A stretch of 64,000 nucleotides of DNA from F23-D06 sp045132055 (GCA_045132055.1 JBGURP010000007.1:267541-331540), one strand, 5' to 3'; shown: positions 35,096 to 44,093, counted from the first letter of the stretch. Made by a program: numbers and translations. The notes: generated by a model from the letters alone, not told the origin.

Positions 35096-36592
35096 ATGCA
35101 AGAGAATAATTATTTTCCTTCTATGCTTCCTGCCGAGGAGCTCGCGCAGGTGAAGTACATCCCCACTCTACCCGAATTCGTAACCTGGATTGAGCAGAAA
35201 TGGTCTGACCTGCCTTGTCTTTCCGACACGGTAAATACTTATACTTATAGCCAAGTTTGCGACAGAATCGCACGCAAACGCGCCCTCCTCAACAGCTTCG
35301 GCCTGCAGAAAGGCGACAAAGTGGCCATTCTCGACGACATCACCACAAATGCCGTCGAAATGTTTCTAGCTGTCACCTCGGCAGGTTATGTGGCAATCAA
35401 CCTTCCGTCAATGTTGCCGCCGCAAGCCATCGTGGGCTGCTGCATGAAGTTCGGCGTGAAAGTCCTGGCCACTGGCAGCGCCTTCATGGAATCTGTGAAA
35501 GAAGCTCCGTGCAAGGTCATCGCCATCACGGATCTCGCAGAGACCACTGCACCAGTAGCTACCGTTGACAAGAACGATCCCGCTGCCATTTTCTTCACGG
35601 GCGGCACGACAGGTGCGCCCAAAGGCGCTATCCTTCCCCATCGTGCATTGATGCGCGGCGCATTGAACGGCCTCTACGCCCCTGGCAAACAACTCGGCTG
35701 CCACCGCTATGCTTGCGTGCTGCCGCTTAGCCATGTCTTCGGTTTGATTTATAGCACCCTGTCTGTGCTCTATAAAGGCGCAGCTTGGTATTCTGCAGGA
35801 AACACCAAAGATACTATCGGCAAAATTCCAGCCATCAAACCTACCATTATCGTGGCAGTGCCCGGCATTTGCGAAATCTTGCTGGGTCTTATCAAGATGT
35901 ATGGCAAGAACTTCCTCGGTGGAAACTTGCGTTACCTCATCGCCGGAGCAGCCAACGTGCCCCCGAAACTCATCGGCGAATTTGATTCAATGGGCATCAT
36001 CCTGTTTGCCGGCTACGGCATGACCGAAGGCGCCAACCTCACCACCGGCAACATCGATGTCATTGAAAAACCGACCTCTGTGGGCAAGCTCTACCCTGAG
36101 CAAGAAGCCAAGGTTGTCGATGGCGAACTCTGGTTCCGCGGCGACAATACCTTCCTCGGCTATTACGGCGAACCCGAAAAGACCGCCGAGACACTCACTC
36201 CCGACGGCTGGGTCAAAACCGGCGACCTCGTCCGCTTCGACGAAGACGGCTACATGTACATCGTGGGCCGCATCAAGAACCTCATCATCCTCTCCAATGG
36301 CGAAAATATCAGTCCTGAAAGCATCGAGGAACCCTTCTACAAGGATCCTATGCTCCGCGACTGCCTTGTCAAAGAGGATGAAATGGAAGGCCGCAAGGTA
36401 ATTGCCATCGAAATCCTGCCCCGCATTGACGAATTTGGCCAAACTCCGTGGGAAGAGGTGGAAGCCTACTTCAAGGATCTCGTCGGCAAGGTCAACGCCA
36501 CGCTGCCAAGCACACACCAAATCAGCAAAATCACCGTGCGCAAGGAAGACTTCAAGCGCACAGGAGCCTTGAAAGTTTCACGTAATCAATAA
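35096..36592 (+). CDS. AMP-forming acyl-CoA/acyl-ACP synthetase
   Basis: An ANL-superfamily enzyme activates a fatty acid with ATP and transfers it to CoA or ACP. The 498-residue protein has FFTGGTTGAPKGAI (A3), GYGMTEG (A5), TGDLVRFDEDGYMYIVGR (A7-A8) and the C-terminal catalytic Lys in TGALKVSR. The start at 35096 (MQENNYFP) is preferred over an upstream TTG that overlaps the promoter. A dedicated ACP gene follows after 3 bases, so ACP is the likely acceptor. In Caulobacter, an acyl-ACP synthetase and ACP of this kind belong to the ceramide synthesis locus; the same role is inferred here. Confidence 0.88.
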   Translation: MQENNYFPSMLPAEELAQVKYIPTLPEFVTWIEQKWSDLPCLSDTVNTYTYSQVCDRIARKRALLNSFGLQKGDKVAILDDITTNAVEMFLAVTSAGYVAINLPSMLPPQAIVGCCMKFGVKVLATGSAFMESVKEAPCKVIAITDLAETTAPVATVDKNDPAAIFFTGGTTGAPKGAILPHRALMRGALNGLYAPGKQLGCHRYACVLPLSHVFGLIYSTLSVLYKGAAWYSAGNTKDTIGKIPAIKPTIIVAVPGICEILLGLIKMYGKNFLGGNLRYLIAGAANVPPKLIGEFDSMGIILFAGYGMTEGANLTTGNIDVIEKPTSVGKLYPEQEAKVVDGELWFRGDNTFLGYYGEPEKTAETLTPDGWVKTGDLVRFDEDGYMYIVGRIKNLIILSNGENISPESIEEPFYKDPMLRDCLVKEDEMEGRKVIAIEILPRIDEFGQTPWEEVEAYFKDLVGKVNATLPSTHQISKITVRKEDFKRTGALKVSRNQ

Positions 36593-36595
36593 GAT

Positions 36596-36838
36596 ATGGA
36601 AAGAGAAACTATTTTTAAAGAATTGAAAGACATTCTGACCCTCATTAAACCTTCCATGGATCTTTCCTCAGTGACTGAGGATTCACAACTCGTCCGCGAT
36701 GTCGGTCTCGATTCCCTCACCATCCTGCTTCTCAGCCTTGCCGTTGAGAACAAGTTCGGATTCAAGTTCGAAGGAACGCCGAAGTTTGAGACCGTGGGCG
36801 AAGTGATGGACTACATCAGCGCCCATGCTACAGTTTAA
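36596..36838 (+). CDS. Acyl carrier protein, sphingolipid-locus copy
   Basis: This 80-residue carrier has the 4'-phosphopantetheine attachment motif in VGLDSLTILLL (Ser about 40). It differs clearly from the housekeeping AcpP encoded near 52.6 kb, which has the standard GADSLDTVEL motif. Three bases separate it from the acyl ligase. The adjacent GNAT-like acyltransferase suggests it delivers the N-acyl chain of a sphingolipid (inference). Confidence 0.88.
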   Translation: MERETIFKELKDILTLIKPSMDLSSVTEDSQLVRDVGLDSLTILLLSLAVENKFGFKFEGTPKFETVGEVMDYISAHATV

Positions 36839-36844
36839 AGTGTT

Positions 36845-36880
36845 GAGTTTATGGTTTAGAGTTTAGAGTTTAAGGTTTAT
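36845..36880 (+). repeat. AT-rich micro-repeats
   Basis: Short imperfect repeats of GTTTAGA and GTTTA fill the gap between the ACP and the GNAT-like gene, followed by pyrimidine-rich CTATT and CCTTTTCC strings. No promoter box is evident. Confidence 0.5.
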
Positions 36881-36958
36881 GAAAGAAGTAATATAACTAT
36901 TCACTCTATTCTCTATTTCCTTTTCCCTACTCCCTTTTCCATAAAAAAAACATAGAAT

Positions 36959-38074
36959 ATGAATATCAATATCCTAAAGGTGGAAAGTCGCAAGCAGCTG
37001 AAGCTGTTTGTGACTTTTCCTCTTTCTCTTTACAAAGATTGTAACAATTGGGTACCGGCGTTGGAAGGCGACGAGTATGACACATTCAACCCCAAGAAGA
37101 ACGGAGCCTACGATTTCTGCGAAGCCGACTGTTTCTTAGCCTATCGTGGCAATGAGATTGTGGGACGCGTGGCTGCCATCATCAACCACAAGGCTGATGA
37201 CGAGCAACATTTAGTGCGCTTCGGATGGCTCGACTTCATTGAAGACGAAGAAGTTCTCAAAGCCCTGATTGACACGGTCGCTGAATGGGGCCGCCAGCGT
37301 GGACGCACCGACATGCGGGGTCCCTGGGGATTCACCGACATGGACAAAGAAGGTCTGCTGGTTGAGGGTTTCGAACACCTCAGTCCCTTCACCTGCCTCT
37401 ACAACTATCCCTATTACGGTCCGATGTTGGAAAAAATCGGTTTCACCAAAGAGGTGGACTGGACACAGCGGACGCTGGAGGTGAGCAAGACAATGCCCAA
37501 AATGTTCGATCTGGCCAATTTGATTGAGGATCGATTCCACGTCCACGTGGTTCAGCCGAAAAGCATGAACGACATGTGCAAACGCTATGGCATGGAGATT
37601 TTCCACATGTACAATGAGGCTTTCGCTCCTCTGCACGGATTCTCTCCGTTGACCGACAAACAGATTGCGGCCTATCTGAAGACTTACGTGCCTATTTTGG
37701 ACAAAGACTTTGTGGCGGTGGCCGTCAACGACAAAGACGAGCCCATAGGCTTCCTTTTCTGCGTGCCTTCTCTCTCCAAAGCCGTGAAAAAATCTAACGG
37801 ACGGCTCTTCCCCTTCGGCTTTATCAATATCTTGAGAGCCTTGAAGAAAAACGATACGTTGGAAGCACTCATCATGGGCGTGATGCCTGAATACCAGCAA
37901 CGTGGAATTCCTATGTTGATGTTCAAATACCTGCATGAGAACTGTATCAAACGCGGCATCGATACCATCATCATGAATCCGCAATTGGAAGAGAATTACA
38001 AGGTTCAGTCGTTGTTCGGGGAATATACCACCCACCCGTTCATGCGGCGCAGGGCATATAAACGCCATGTATAA
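36959..38074 (+). CDS. GNAT-like N-acyltransferase, candidate bacterial ceramide synthase
   Basis: The 371-residue protein belongs to a large GNAT-fold family usually annotated as N-acetyltransferase. An N-terminal GNAT half contains AYRGNEIVGRVAAIINH. A C-terminal half carries an acyl-CoA-type motif, ALIMGVMPEYQQRGIPMLMF, with the Q/R-x-x-G pattern. There are no membrane helices of the eukaryotic Lag1p type. Bacterial ceramide synthases characterised in Caulobacter belong to a GNAT-like class unrelated to the eukaryotic enzyme. The neighbours here (acyl ligase, ACP, SDR, serine palmitoyltransferase) make the same role likely: N-acylation of sphinganine or 3-ketosphinganine. A different acyl acceptor remains possible. 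Confidence 0.7.
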   Translation: MNINILKVESRKQLKLFVTFPLSLYKDCNNWVPALEGDEYDTFNPKKNGAYDFCEADCFLAYRGNEIVGRVAAIINHKADDEQHLVRFGWLDFIEDEEVLKALIDTVAEWGRQRGRTDMRGPWGFTDMDKEGLLVEGFEHLSPFTCLYNYPYYGPMLEKIGFTKEVDWTQRTLEVSKTMPKMFDLANLIEDRFHVHVVQPKSMNDMCKRYGMEIFHMYNEAFAPLHGFSPLTDKQIAAYLKTYVPILDKDFVAVAVNDKDEPIGFLFCVPSLSKAVKKSNGRLFPFGFINILRALKKNDTLEALIMGVMPEYQQRGIPMLMFKYLHENCIKRGIDTIIMNPQLEENYKVQSLFGEYTTHPFMRRRAYKRHV

Positions 38075-38084
38075 AACACGGTAG

Positions 38085-38112
38085 GTGGAGACGTTTCATA
38101 AAACGTCTCCAC
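38085..38112. repeat. 28-bp palindrome between convergent genes
   Basis: Arms GTGGAGACGTTT and AAACGTCTCCAC enclose CATA. Length and outer arms match the palindrome at 4183-4210. Its place between the convergent GNAT-like and SDR genes suits a bidirectional terminator. Confidence 0.75.
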
Positions 38113-38122
38113 AACATATCAT

Positions 38123-38917
38123 TTACAATTTATAATAATCCCCAAGGATTTTCGCGAACCAACGGGCAGGCAAGATACGTTTGAGAAGCACCGAGAGACG
38201 CTGCTCGAAGGAGGCCACCACATAGCCATGACGCGGATGATTCTTACGGATGATGCTACTGATCTTGCGAGCCAGAACCTGCGGTTTCAACCCGCCGGTC
38301 TCGTCATGTTCCACCTTTCCCATCGATTCAGCGTAGGTCGTGTAAACCTGCACCGCTTCGGTGTTAATGGTCTTTTTGCGACTGGCCGTGAAGCCTGTGG
38401 AAAAATCGCCGGGACGGACAACCACAACTTGCAAGCCAAACTGTTGGATTTCCAATCGCAAAGCTTCGCAATAGCCTTCGATGGCAAACTTGCTGGCGGA
38501 ATAAAAGCCTTGGAACGGCAGTCCCATCACTCCACCGATGGAACTCAACGCGATGATCTTACCCTCACCTTGCTTACGCATATAGGGCAGCACGGCGGTC
38601 ACGAAATGCACGAGCCCCAGAAAATTGGCATCCATCTGCTCCCGGATTTCTTCTTCAGTGGCAAACTCCACAGGTCCACCGATGCCCATGCCGGCATTGT
38701 TGACCAAGACGTCAATGCGTCCTTCTTTTTCAACCACCTGTTTCACCGTATTTTTCACAGCTTCGCGATCGCGGACATCCACCTTCAGGTAATGCACACC
38801 AGGCAGCGGTTCCACATCACGACGCACGGTACCATATACTATATGGCCTTCTTGCGACAGCAATCGGGCAGTCTCCAAACCGAAACCCGAAGAAACACCT
38901 GTGATCAGAACAATCAT
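38123..38917 (-). CDS. Short-chain dehydrogenase, candidate 3-ketosphinganine reductase
   Basis: A 264-residue classical SDR. The NAD(P)-binding motif is TGVSSGFG at the N-terminus, followed by NNAGMG and the catalytic Ser...YSASK (Tyr and Lys at about 150-154). The C-terminal extension has a basic amphipathic stretch that could touch the membrane. It is transcribed just after the serine palmitoyltransferase gene, 2 bases apart. SDR enzymes reduce 3-ketosphinganine in eukaryotes and in Bacteroides, so the context points to this step. The sequence alone would allow many substrates. Confidence 0.8.
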   Translation of the reverse strand: MIVLITGVSSGFGLETARLLSQEGHIVYGTVRRDVEPLPGVHYLKVDVRDREAVKNTVKQVVEKEGRIDVLVNNAGMGIGGPVEFATEEEIREQMDANFLGLVHFVTAVLPYMRKQGEGKIIALSSIGGVMGLPFQGFYSASKFAIEGYCEALRLEIQQFGLQVVVVRPGDFSTGFTASRKKTINTEAVQVYTTYAESMGKVEHDETGGLKPQVLARKISSIIRKNHPRHGYVVASFEQRLSVLLKRILPARWFAKILGDYYKL

Positions 38918-38919
38918 GG

Positions 38920-40110
38920 CTATAGGATTTCAGCTTTCTTAAACGCTTTTGTGATTTTGTCGATAGCCTCATCCACCTGCTCGTATGTGTGCGTGGCCAT
39001 CAGGGCGAAACGGATCAGCACATCGTTTTCGGGCACAGCGGGCGCGATGACTGGCGTGACGAAAACACCGTCTTCCAACAGGCGAGAGCAGAGCCAAAAT
39101 GCCTTCTCCGAATTGCGCACAAACAGCGGAATGATAGGCGTTTCGCTGCGGCCCGTGTCGAAACCTCTCTCCTTGAACTGATTGCGAGCGTAGTTGCTCA
39201 CATCCCAAAGATGCTGGATGCGATCCGGCTCCTCCAACATGATATCGATGGCCTTGCTGACCGCCGCCACATTGGAAGGCGGCATGCTGGCGCTGAAAAT
39301 CAGCGACCGGGCATTGTGTTTCAAAAAGTTAATAGTGTCTGAATCGGAGGCAATGAAACCGCCTAAAGAGCCGAACGACTTGGAGAAGGTGCCCATGATA
39401 AGATCGACTTTGTCGGTCAAACCGAAATGATTGGCTGTGCCTCTGCCTTGATGTCCCAAAACGCCTAAAGAATGAGCGTCGTCAAGCATAATCTCGGCAT
39501 CATACTTTTCAGCCAAAGCCACCATTTCGGGCAGCGGGGCAATGTCACCCTCCATGGAAAAGACACCATCAGCCACAATCAGCTTGACGGATTCGGGTTC
39601 GCATTGTTGCAAGCATTTTTCCAGGCTATCCATGTCATTATGGTCGTATTTCAGCACCTTGCTAAACGACAAGCGACTTCCCTCGATAATGGAGGCGTGA
39701 TCAAGACGGTCGAGCAGCAGGTAGTCGTTGCGGCCGCACAGTGCGGAAACGACACCCAAGTTCACCTGGAAGCCCGTACTGAAGCACAACGCATCATCCT
39801 TGCTCACCAATCGGGCGAGCTTGTTTTCCAATTCCACATGAATATCGAGTGTGCCGTTGAGAAAACGCGAACCAGAGCAACTGGTGCCGTATTTGTCGAT
39901 GGCAGCCTTGGCGGCCTCTTTCAGACGCGGGTCGTTCGATAGACCCAGGTAGCTGTTCGAGCTGAACATCAGCACATCCTTGCCCTCAATCTTCACTACC
40001 GTACTTTGCTCTGTCTCTATCGCTTTATAATATGGGTAAATCCCCTTTTCTTTTGCTATTTGCGGCGCTCTGTATTGCGCACATTTGTTTCTTAGAATCT
40101 GTGTTCTCAT
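38920..40110 (-). CDS. spt: Serine palmitoyltransferase (alpha-oxoamine synthase family)
   Basis: SPT condenses serine with a long-chain acyl thioester to give 3-ketosphinganine, the committed step of sphingolipid synthesis; it is a soluble PLP enzyme in bacteria. The 396-residue protein has the PLP lysine in GTFSKSFGS (about 242), the stacking His in DRLDHASI, DDAHSLGVLG and the stretch VDGVFSMEGD (ADGVFSMEGD here). It reads much more like Bacteroides SPT than like BioF or Kbl, including the C-terminal ALMATHTYEQ. The ATG at 40110 is used; an in-frame TTG lies one codon earlier. The leader is about 150 bases. It forms an operon with the SDR gene. Confidence 0.88.
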   Translation of the reverse strand: MRTQILRNKCAQYRAPQIAKEKGIYPYYKAIETEQSTVVKIEGKDVLMFSSNSYLGLSNDPRLKEAAKAAIDKYGTSCSGSRFLNGTLDIHVELENKLARLVSKDDALCFSTGFQVNLGVVSALCGRNDYLLLDRLDHASIIEGSRLSFSKVLKYDHNDMDSLEKCLQQCEPESVKLIVADGVFSMEGDIAPLPEMVALAEKYDAEIMLDDAHSLGVLGHQGRGTANHFGLTDKVDLIMGTFSKSFGSLGGFIASDSDTINFLKHNARSLIFSASMPPSNVAAVSKAIDIMLEEPDRIQHLWDVSNYARNQFKERGFDTGRSETPIIPLFVRNSEKAFWLCSRLLEDGVFVTPVIAPAVPENDVLIRFALMATHTYEQVDEAIDKITKAFKKAEIL

Positions 40111-40260
40111 CAATTTGTATTAAAAATTACACAAACTCGTCCAGCAAGCTGGGCATGAGCAAAAAACAACAATCTGTATAAGAACTCGCATATTCAACTG
40201 ACAATCAATATGTTTTTTTCAATATCCAACAATAACCAAGCCTATTCTTATACGAAGCGG

Positions 40261-40268
40261 CAAAGATA
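40261..40268 (-). promoter_or_regulatory. -7 box of the spt-SDR operon
   Basis: Minus-strand TATCTTTG followed by CCGC. It faces away from the MMPL gene's -7 box, only 13 bases apart, so the two promoters overlap. Confidence 0.6.
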
Positions 40269-40281
40269 CACAAATATTTGG

Positions 40282-40289
40282 TACTTTTG
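40282..40289 (+). promoter_or_regulatory. -7 box of the MMPL transporter gene
   Basis: TACTTTTG followed by CCACC, 61 bases before the ATG at 40351. Overlaps the divergent spt promoter region. Confidence 0.6.
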
Positions 40290-40350
40290 CCACCGTTTTA
40301 AAAATGAGCTTTTTGCCCGAAACTATCGCATTTTAACATAAAGATTTGAT

Positions 40351-42771
40351 ATGGTTTTTGTAAGAATTTACCGATTTTTCACCCAACACAAGATATTTTT
40401 ATATTCACTTTTGATAATAAGCAGTGTCATCTTTGCCTTCTTCGCAGCAAAGGCACGCTTCGAAGAGGATTTAATCAAGCTTCTGCCGAAGTCTGACGAA
40501 TCGGAGTGCGGATTGGTGTTCGGCAATATCAAGGTCAAGGACAAACTCTTCATGCAGATGACAGGTGCAGAGCCCGAGGTGATGGTAGGCTACGTGGATG
40601 AACTGATGGACTCCATACTCACCAATGACGAAGGCATCGCCAACACACTCTATCGTTTGGAACCCGACATGGCGCTCAACGCGCTCGATTACGCCATGAT
40701 GCACGTGCCCTCGTTCGTGGACACGACCCTATACGCCCGTTTCGACTCAGCCATCGCACACGCCGACGAAACGATGGCCCGCAACTACGAGATGATCATG
40801 AACGACGAGACCGGCATGGCTAGCGAGTTGGTCTCCACCGACCCGTTAGGCCTGCGCGAATGCCTGATGCCCGACCTCTCCGGTGGTATGGGCTTCACCC
40901 TTATCGACGGCCATCTGTTCTGCGCTGACAGCACCGTGGCACTGATCTTTATCTCCCCTGATTTCCAGACATTTGATTCTCAAGCCAGTCATAAACTCGT
41001 CAGCCATCTCAACCATTGCATAGAGCAATTCCATCAGGCGCATCCGGATGTGGAGGTGCTCATGCATGGCGGCGCGGTGGAGGCGGTCGGCAACGCCAGC
41101 ACCATGAAGCGCGACATCTTCATCACGATTGGAATCTCCTTGGTGTTGATTCTCCTCTATTTGTGTATCAGTTTCAAAAGCTACAATATTATATGGCAGA
41201 ATGTGCTGCCGATTGTTTACGGCACAATCTTCGCGTTGGCCTGCATGTATTGGATTAAAGGTGGAATGTCATTGATGGCACTAGGCATTGGCGCCGTGAT
41301 TTTGGGAGTTGCGCTCAGCTATTGTCTGCATGTAATCGTACATCAACGGTTTGTCGGTGATGTGGAGCAGATGTTAAAGGATGAAGCCATTCCCGTTTGC
41401 CTCGGATGCCTCACCACTATCGGGGCGTTCCTTGGTCTAATGTTCACTCAAAGTGAATTGTTGAAAGACTTCAGCTTGTTCGCCACCTTCGCGCTCCTCG
41501 GCAGCACCTTCTTCACATTGGTCTTCCTGCCTCACTTCCTTAATGTAAAAGATGCCAAGCACAGCAAAAGGGCATTCAAGTTGATAGACAAAATCAACAA
41601 TTATCCTTACGACCGCAACCCGTTTATTATCATTACATTGTGCATAGTCATCCTGATAGGATTCATCTTTTCCGGCAAGGTGCAGTTTGATAATGATTTG
41701 AAGCATATCGGTTTCGAGAGCGAGGCATTTAAAAAATCCCAAAAATTGTATGCCGAGAAAAACGATCATGGCGGTTTACAGAAATATTATGCCGTAACTG
41801 CTTCCGATCTGGATGAGGCTTTGGATGCCAACGTCGTCATTTCCAATACTCTGGATTCGTTGCGCAAGGCAGGTGATCTGTTCACTTACACGCCTGTTGT
41901 ATCCATGTTGTTCCAGTCGCAGGCAGAGCAGGAGCGTCGCATTGCTGCTTGGCAGCGCTATTGGACTCCTGAGAAGGTGGCGCAAGCCATGGCAGCCGTG
42001 AAGGCCGCCGCGGTGAAAAACGGCCTCTCACCCGACATTTTCGTTCCGTTCCAGGCGATGGTGGAAGCGGAGTATGAACCCGGGAACCTATATGAGTCCG
42101 GCGTTATTCCCGATGGCCTGCTCTGTAATTTCATCGAAGAGACAGATGGCAAGTATCTGATTTTCAGCGCACCACAATTATCCAAAGATAAAGCGGTCGA
42201 AGTCAGCGACATCATAGCATCCAAACCGCACGCCGTAGTGGTGGATCCCTTATACTACACAGGCGGCATGATTTCCCTGATTCACAAGGACTTCAACATG
42301 GCATTGCTCATCTCATCCATCTTTGTGTTTGTAGTGCTGCTTTTCTCATTCAGAGATATTTTGATTTCCCTTCTGGCCTTCATGCCCATGTTCCTTAGCT
42401 GGTACGTGGTGCAAGGCTGGATGGCCATTCTCGGTCTGTCATTCAACATGATCAACATTGTGATTTCCACCTTCATATTCGGTATTGGCGTGGACTACAG
42501 TATTTTTGTCATGAAGGGGTTGATTGAGAAGCAGACTCAGGAGAGCAGTAAATTGCTGGAGTACCACAAGGTAGCCATCTTCTTCTCGGCTCTGGTGTTG
42601 ATTATCGTGATGGGAGCGATGTTGTTCGCCAAGCACCCGACCATCGTCTCTATCGGCGAGTGCGCATTAATCGGCATGATCTCCACCATCCTGATCACCT
42701 ACACTTTACAACCGTTAATCTTCCGTTGGCTGATGAAGATTCCATTCTTGAAGCGTAGAGTGGAAAAATAA
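40351..42771 (+). CDS. MMPL/RND-family lipid exporter
   Basis: This 806-residue inner-membrane protein has two homologous halves. Each has one helix, a large periplasmic loop and a bundle of about five helices (first bundle about 250-400, second about 630-800). The second bundle contains IFGIGVDYSIFVM, the Asp-Tyr proton-relay motif; the first has GVALSYCLHV at the equivalent place, lacking the Asp. Family members move lipids such as hopanoids or mycolates toward the outer envelope. It is transcribed divergently from spt and followed by a LolA-like carrier, so export of the sphingolipid is a reasonable hypothesis, not shown. Confidence 0.87.
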   Translation: MVFVRIYRFFTQHKIFLYSLLIISSVIFAFFAAKARFEEDLIKLLPKSDESECGLVFGNIKVKDKLFMQMTGAEPEVMVGYVDELMDSILTNDEGIANTLYRLEPDMALNALDYAMMHVPSFVDTTLYARFDSAIAHADETMARNYEMIMNDETGMASELVSTDPLGLRECLMPDLSGGMGFTLIDGHLFCADSTVALIFISPDFQTFDSQASHKLVSHLNHCIEQFHQAHPDVEVLMHGGAVEAVGNASTMKRDIFITIGISLVLILLYLCISFKSYNIIWQNVLPIVYGTIFALACMYWIKGGMSLMALGIGAVILGVALSYCLHVIVHQRFVGDVEQMLKDEAIPVCLGCLTTIGAFLGLMFTQSELLKDFSLFATFALLGSTFFTLVFLPHFLNVKDAKHSKRAFKLIDKINNYPYDRNPFIIITLCIVILIGFIFSGKVQFDNDLKHIGFESEAFKKSQKLYAEKNDHGGLQKYYAVTASDLDEALDANVVISNTLDSLRKAGDLFTYTPVVSMLFQSQAEQERRIAAWQRYWTPEKVAQAMAAVKAAAVKNGLSPDIFVPFQAMVEAEYEPGNLYESGVIPDGLLCNFIEETDGKYLIFSAPQLSKDKAVEVSDIIASKPHAVVVDPLYYTGGMISLIHKDFNMALLISSIFVFVVLLFSFRDILISLLAFMPMFLSWYVVQGWMAILGLSFNMINIVISTFIFGIGVDYSIFVMKGLIEKQTQESSKLLEYHKVAIFFSALVLIIVMGAMLFAKHPTIVSIGECALIGMISTILITYTLQPLIFRWLMKIPFLKRRVEK

Positions 42772-42777
42772 AAATTA

Positions 42778-42785
42778 TACTTTTG
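42778..42785 (+). promoter_or_regulatory. -7 box of the LolA-like gene
   Basis: TACTTTTG followed by CCGCC, 32 bases before the ATG and immediately after the MMPL stop codon. Confidence 0.6.
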
Positions 42786-42817
42786 CCGCCCATTTTTATC
42801 AAGACAACTTTTTAATA

Positions 42818-43348
42818 ATGAAAAAATTACTGACCATCATCTTTGCAATGTTGACCTTTGCCGTTTCTGCGCAGAAGGTTGAGACTCATTTCACTGAATC
42901 CAAATTCATCAAAGCGTCCGGCAAGACCCTCGAGGCCGAAGGCACGTTCAAGCTCTTCTCCGCCGACAAGATGGAGATGCGCTACGCCAAGCCTGCTGGC
43001 GACTATTTCATCATCGACGGCAAGACGGTGAACATGAACATGCGCGGTAAGAAGTCGATGGTGGACACCGATAAAAATGCCGCCATCCGCTCGCAGCGCA
43101 ACACCCTGATGAACTGCATCAACGGCAATTGGAAACAGGCTGCCACCGACAACAACGCCGAGAGCTCCGTGGTGGAGAAGGGTGCCAACAAGATCGTGAC
43201 GTTGAGTGCGAAGAAAGCCGCGCCGAGGGGCTATTCCAAGATTATCATCACCTATCGGAAGTCCGACAACCTGATTACAGAGATGGTGCTTGAGGAGTTC
43301 AACGGCACGGTGACCACCATAAAATTGTCCAACATCGTAAAAAAATAG
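42818..43348 (+). CDS. LolA-like periplasmic lipid/lipoprotein carrier
   Basis: The 176-residue protein has a signal peptide (about 1-19, ending VSAQ) and a LolA-like half-barrel body (about 25-175). Motifs such as FKLFSADKMEMRYAKP and YFIIDGKTVNMNM correspond to the hydrophobic strand pattern of that fold. LolA proteins carry lipoproteins across the periplasm; LolA-like proteins paired with MMPL exporters in other clusters are thought to carry lipids. Its place after the MMPL gene suggests the latter. It has its own promoter. Confidence 0.78.
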   Translation: MKKLLTIIFAMLTFAVSAQKVETHFTESKFIKASGKTLEAEGTFKLFSADKMEMRYAKPAGDYFIIDGKTVNMNMRGKKSMVDTDKNAAIRSQRNTLMNCINGNWKQAATDNNAESSVVEKGANKIVTLSAKKAAPRGYSKIIITYRKSDNLITEMVLEEFNGTVTTIKLSNIVKK

Positions 43349-43389
43349 TATTCAACGAGAACTTTGGAGAATTCAGGGCTTTTTTTTCT

Positions 43390-43397
43390 TACCTTTG
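43390..43397 (+). promoter_or_regulatory. -7 box of the cytidylate kinase-like gene
   Basis: TACCTTTG followed by CAGCC, 24 bases before the ATG. Confidence 0.6.
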
Positions 43398-43421
43398 CAG
43401 CCTCATTAGAATCAACACAAT

Positions 43422-44066
43422 ATGGAAAACCCGAAAATCGTCATCGCCATCAACCGTGAGTTCGGCTCCGGAGGCGGGGAAATTGCCCGCAAGCTGGGCG
43501 AACTGCTGGGCCTGAAAGTTTACAACAAGGCCATCTTGAACAAACTGACTGAGGATTTCAACCTTACCGTGGAAGAAATCGAAAACATCAAAGCCAAGAA
43601 AGTCAGCTGGTGGAGCGATTTCTGCCGCTTTTACCAGCAATACGGCACGGGAGGCATGGTGAGCGGTGCCGTTCTGGAGGACCGCGAAATCACTTCACGC
43701 CAAATATACCTTGCCGAAGCCCAGGTCCTGCGCAACCTTGCAGAGCAAGAGTCATGCATCATCATCGGGCGCTCCGGGTTCCACGTCTTTAAGGACAACC
43801 CTAATGCTTTGAAAATATTCCTTATCGCCAATGAGGAGGCGCGTATAAAACGCATCATGCAGAAATACAACATGGACGAGGAAACGGCCAAGAAAAACAT
43901 TCAAGAAGCCGACAAGTCGCGTGAGACATACACCCAGACCTTTGCGGGTGTATCTCGTTACGATGCACGCAACTACGACTTTGTTCTCAACGTATCCGAC
44001 ATTCCGACCACTTTGGTGGCTCAGTTTTTGGCCGACAACGTGCGGAAAAAATACCCGAATCTGTAA
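43422..44066 (+). CDS. Cytidylate kinase-like family protein
   Basis: The 214-residue P-loop protein starts IVIAINREFGSGGGEIARKL, a glycine-rich loop in which the usual GKGT is replaced by SGGGE. The lid-like segment KRIMQKYNMDEETAKKNI and the NYDFVLN region are typical of the cytidylate-kinase-like family found widely in Bacteroidota and Firmicutes. The altered loop means it need not be a CMP kinase. It stands alone, with its own promoter and a strong terminator after it. Confidence 0.85.
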   Translation: MENPKIVIAINREFGSGGGEIARKLGELLGLKVYNKAILNKLTEDFNLTVEEIENIKAKKVSWWSDFCRFYQQYGTGGMVSGAVLEDREITSRQIYLAEAQVLRNLAEQESCIIIGRSGFHVFKDNPNALKIFLIANEEARIKRIMQKYNMDEETAKKNIQEADKSRETYTQTFAGVSRYDARNYDFVLNVSDIPTTLVAQFLADNVRKKYPNL

Positions 44067-44093
44067 GCCAGATTCCGACGGGAAACACCATCT

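Noticed and set aside
38920..40110. Biotin synthesis gene bioF
   Set aside because: The sequence reads more like Bacteroides serine palmitoyltransferase, and no biotin genes are nearby.
43422..44066. Calling this gene cmk
   Set aside because: The phosphate-binding loop differs from true CMP kinases, so only the family name is given.
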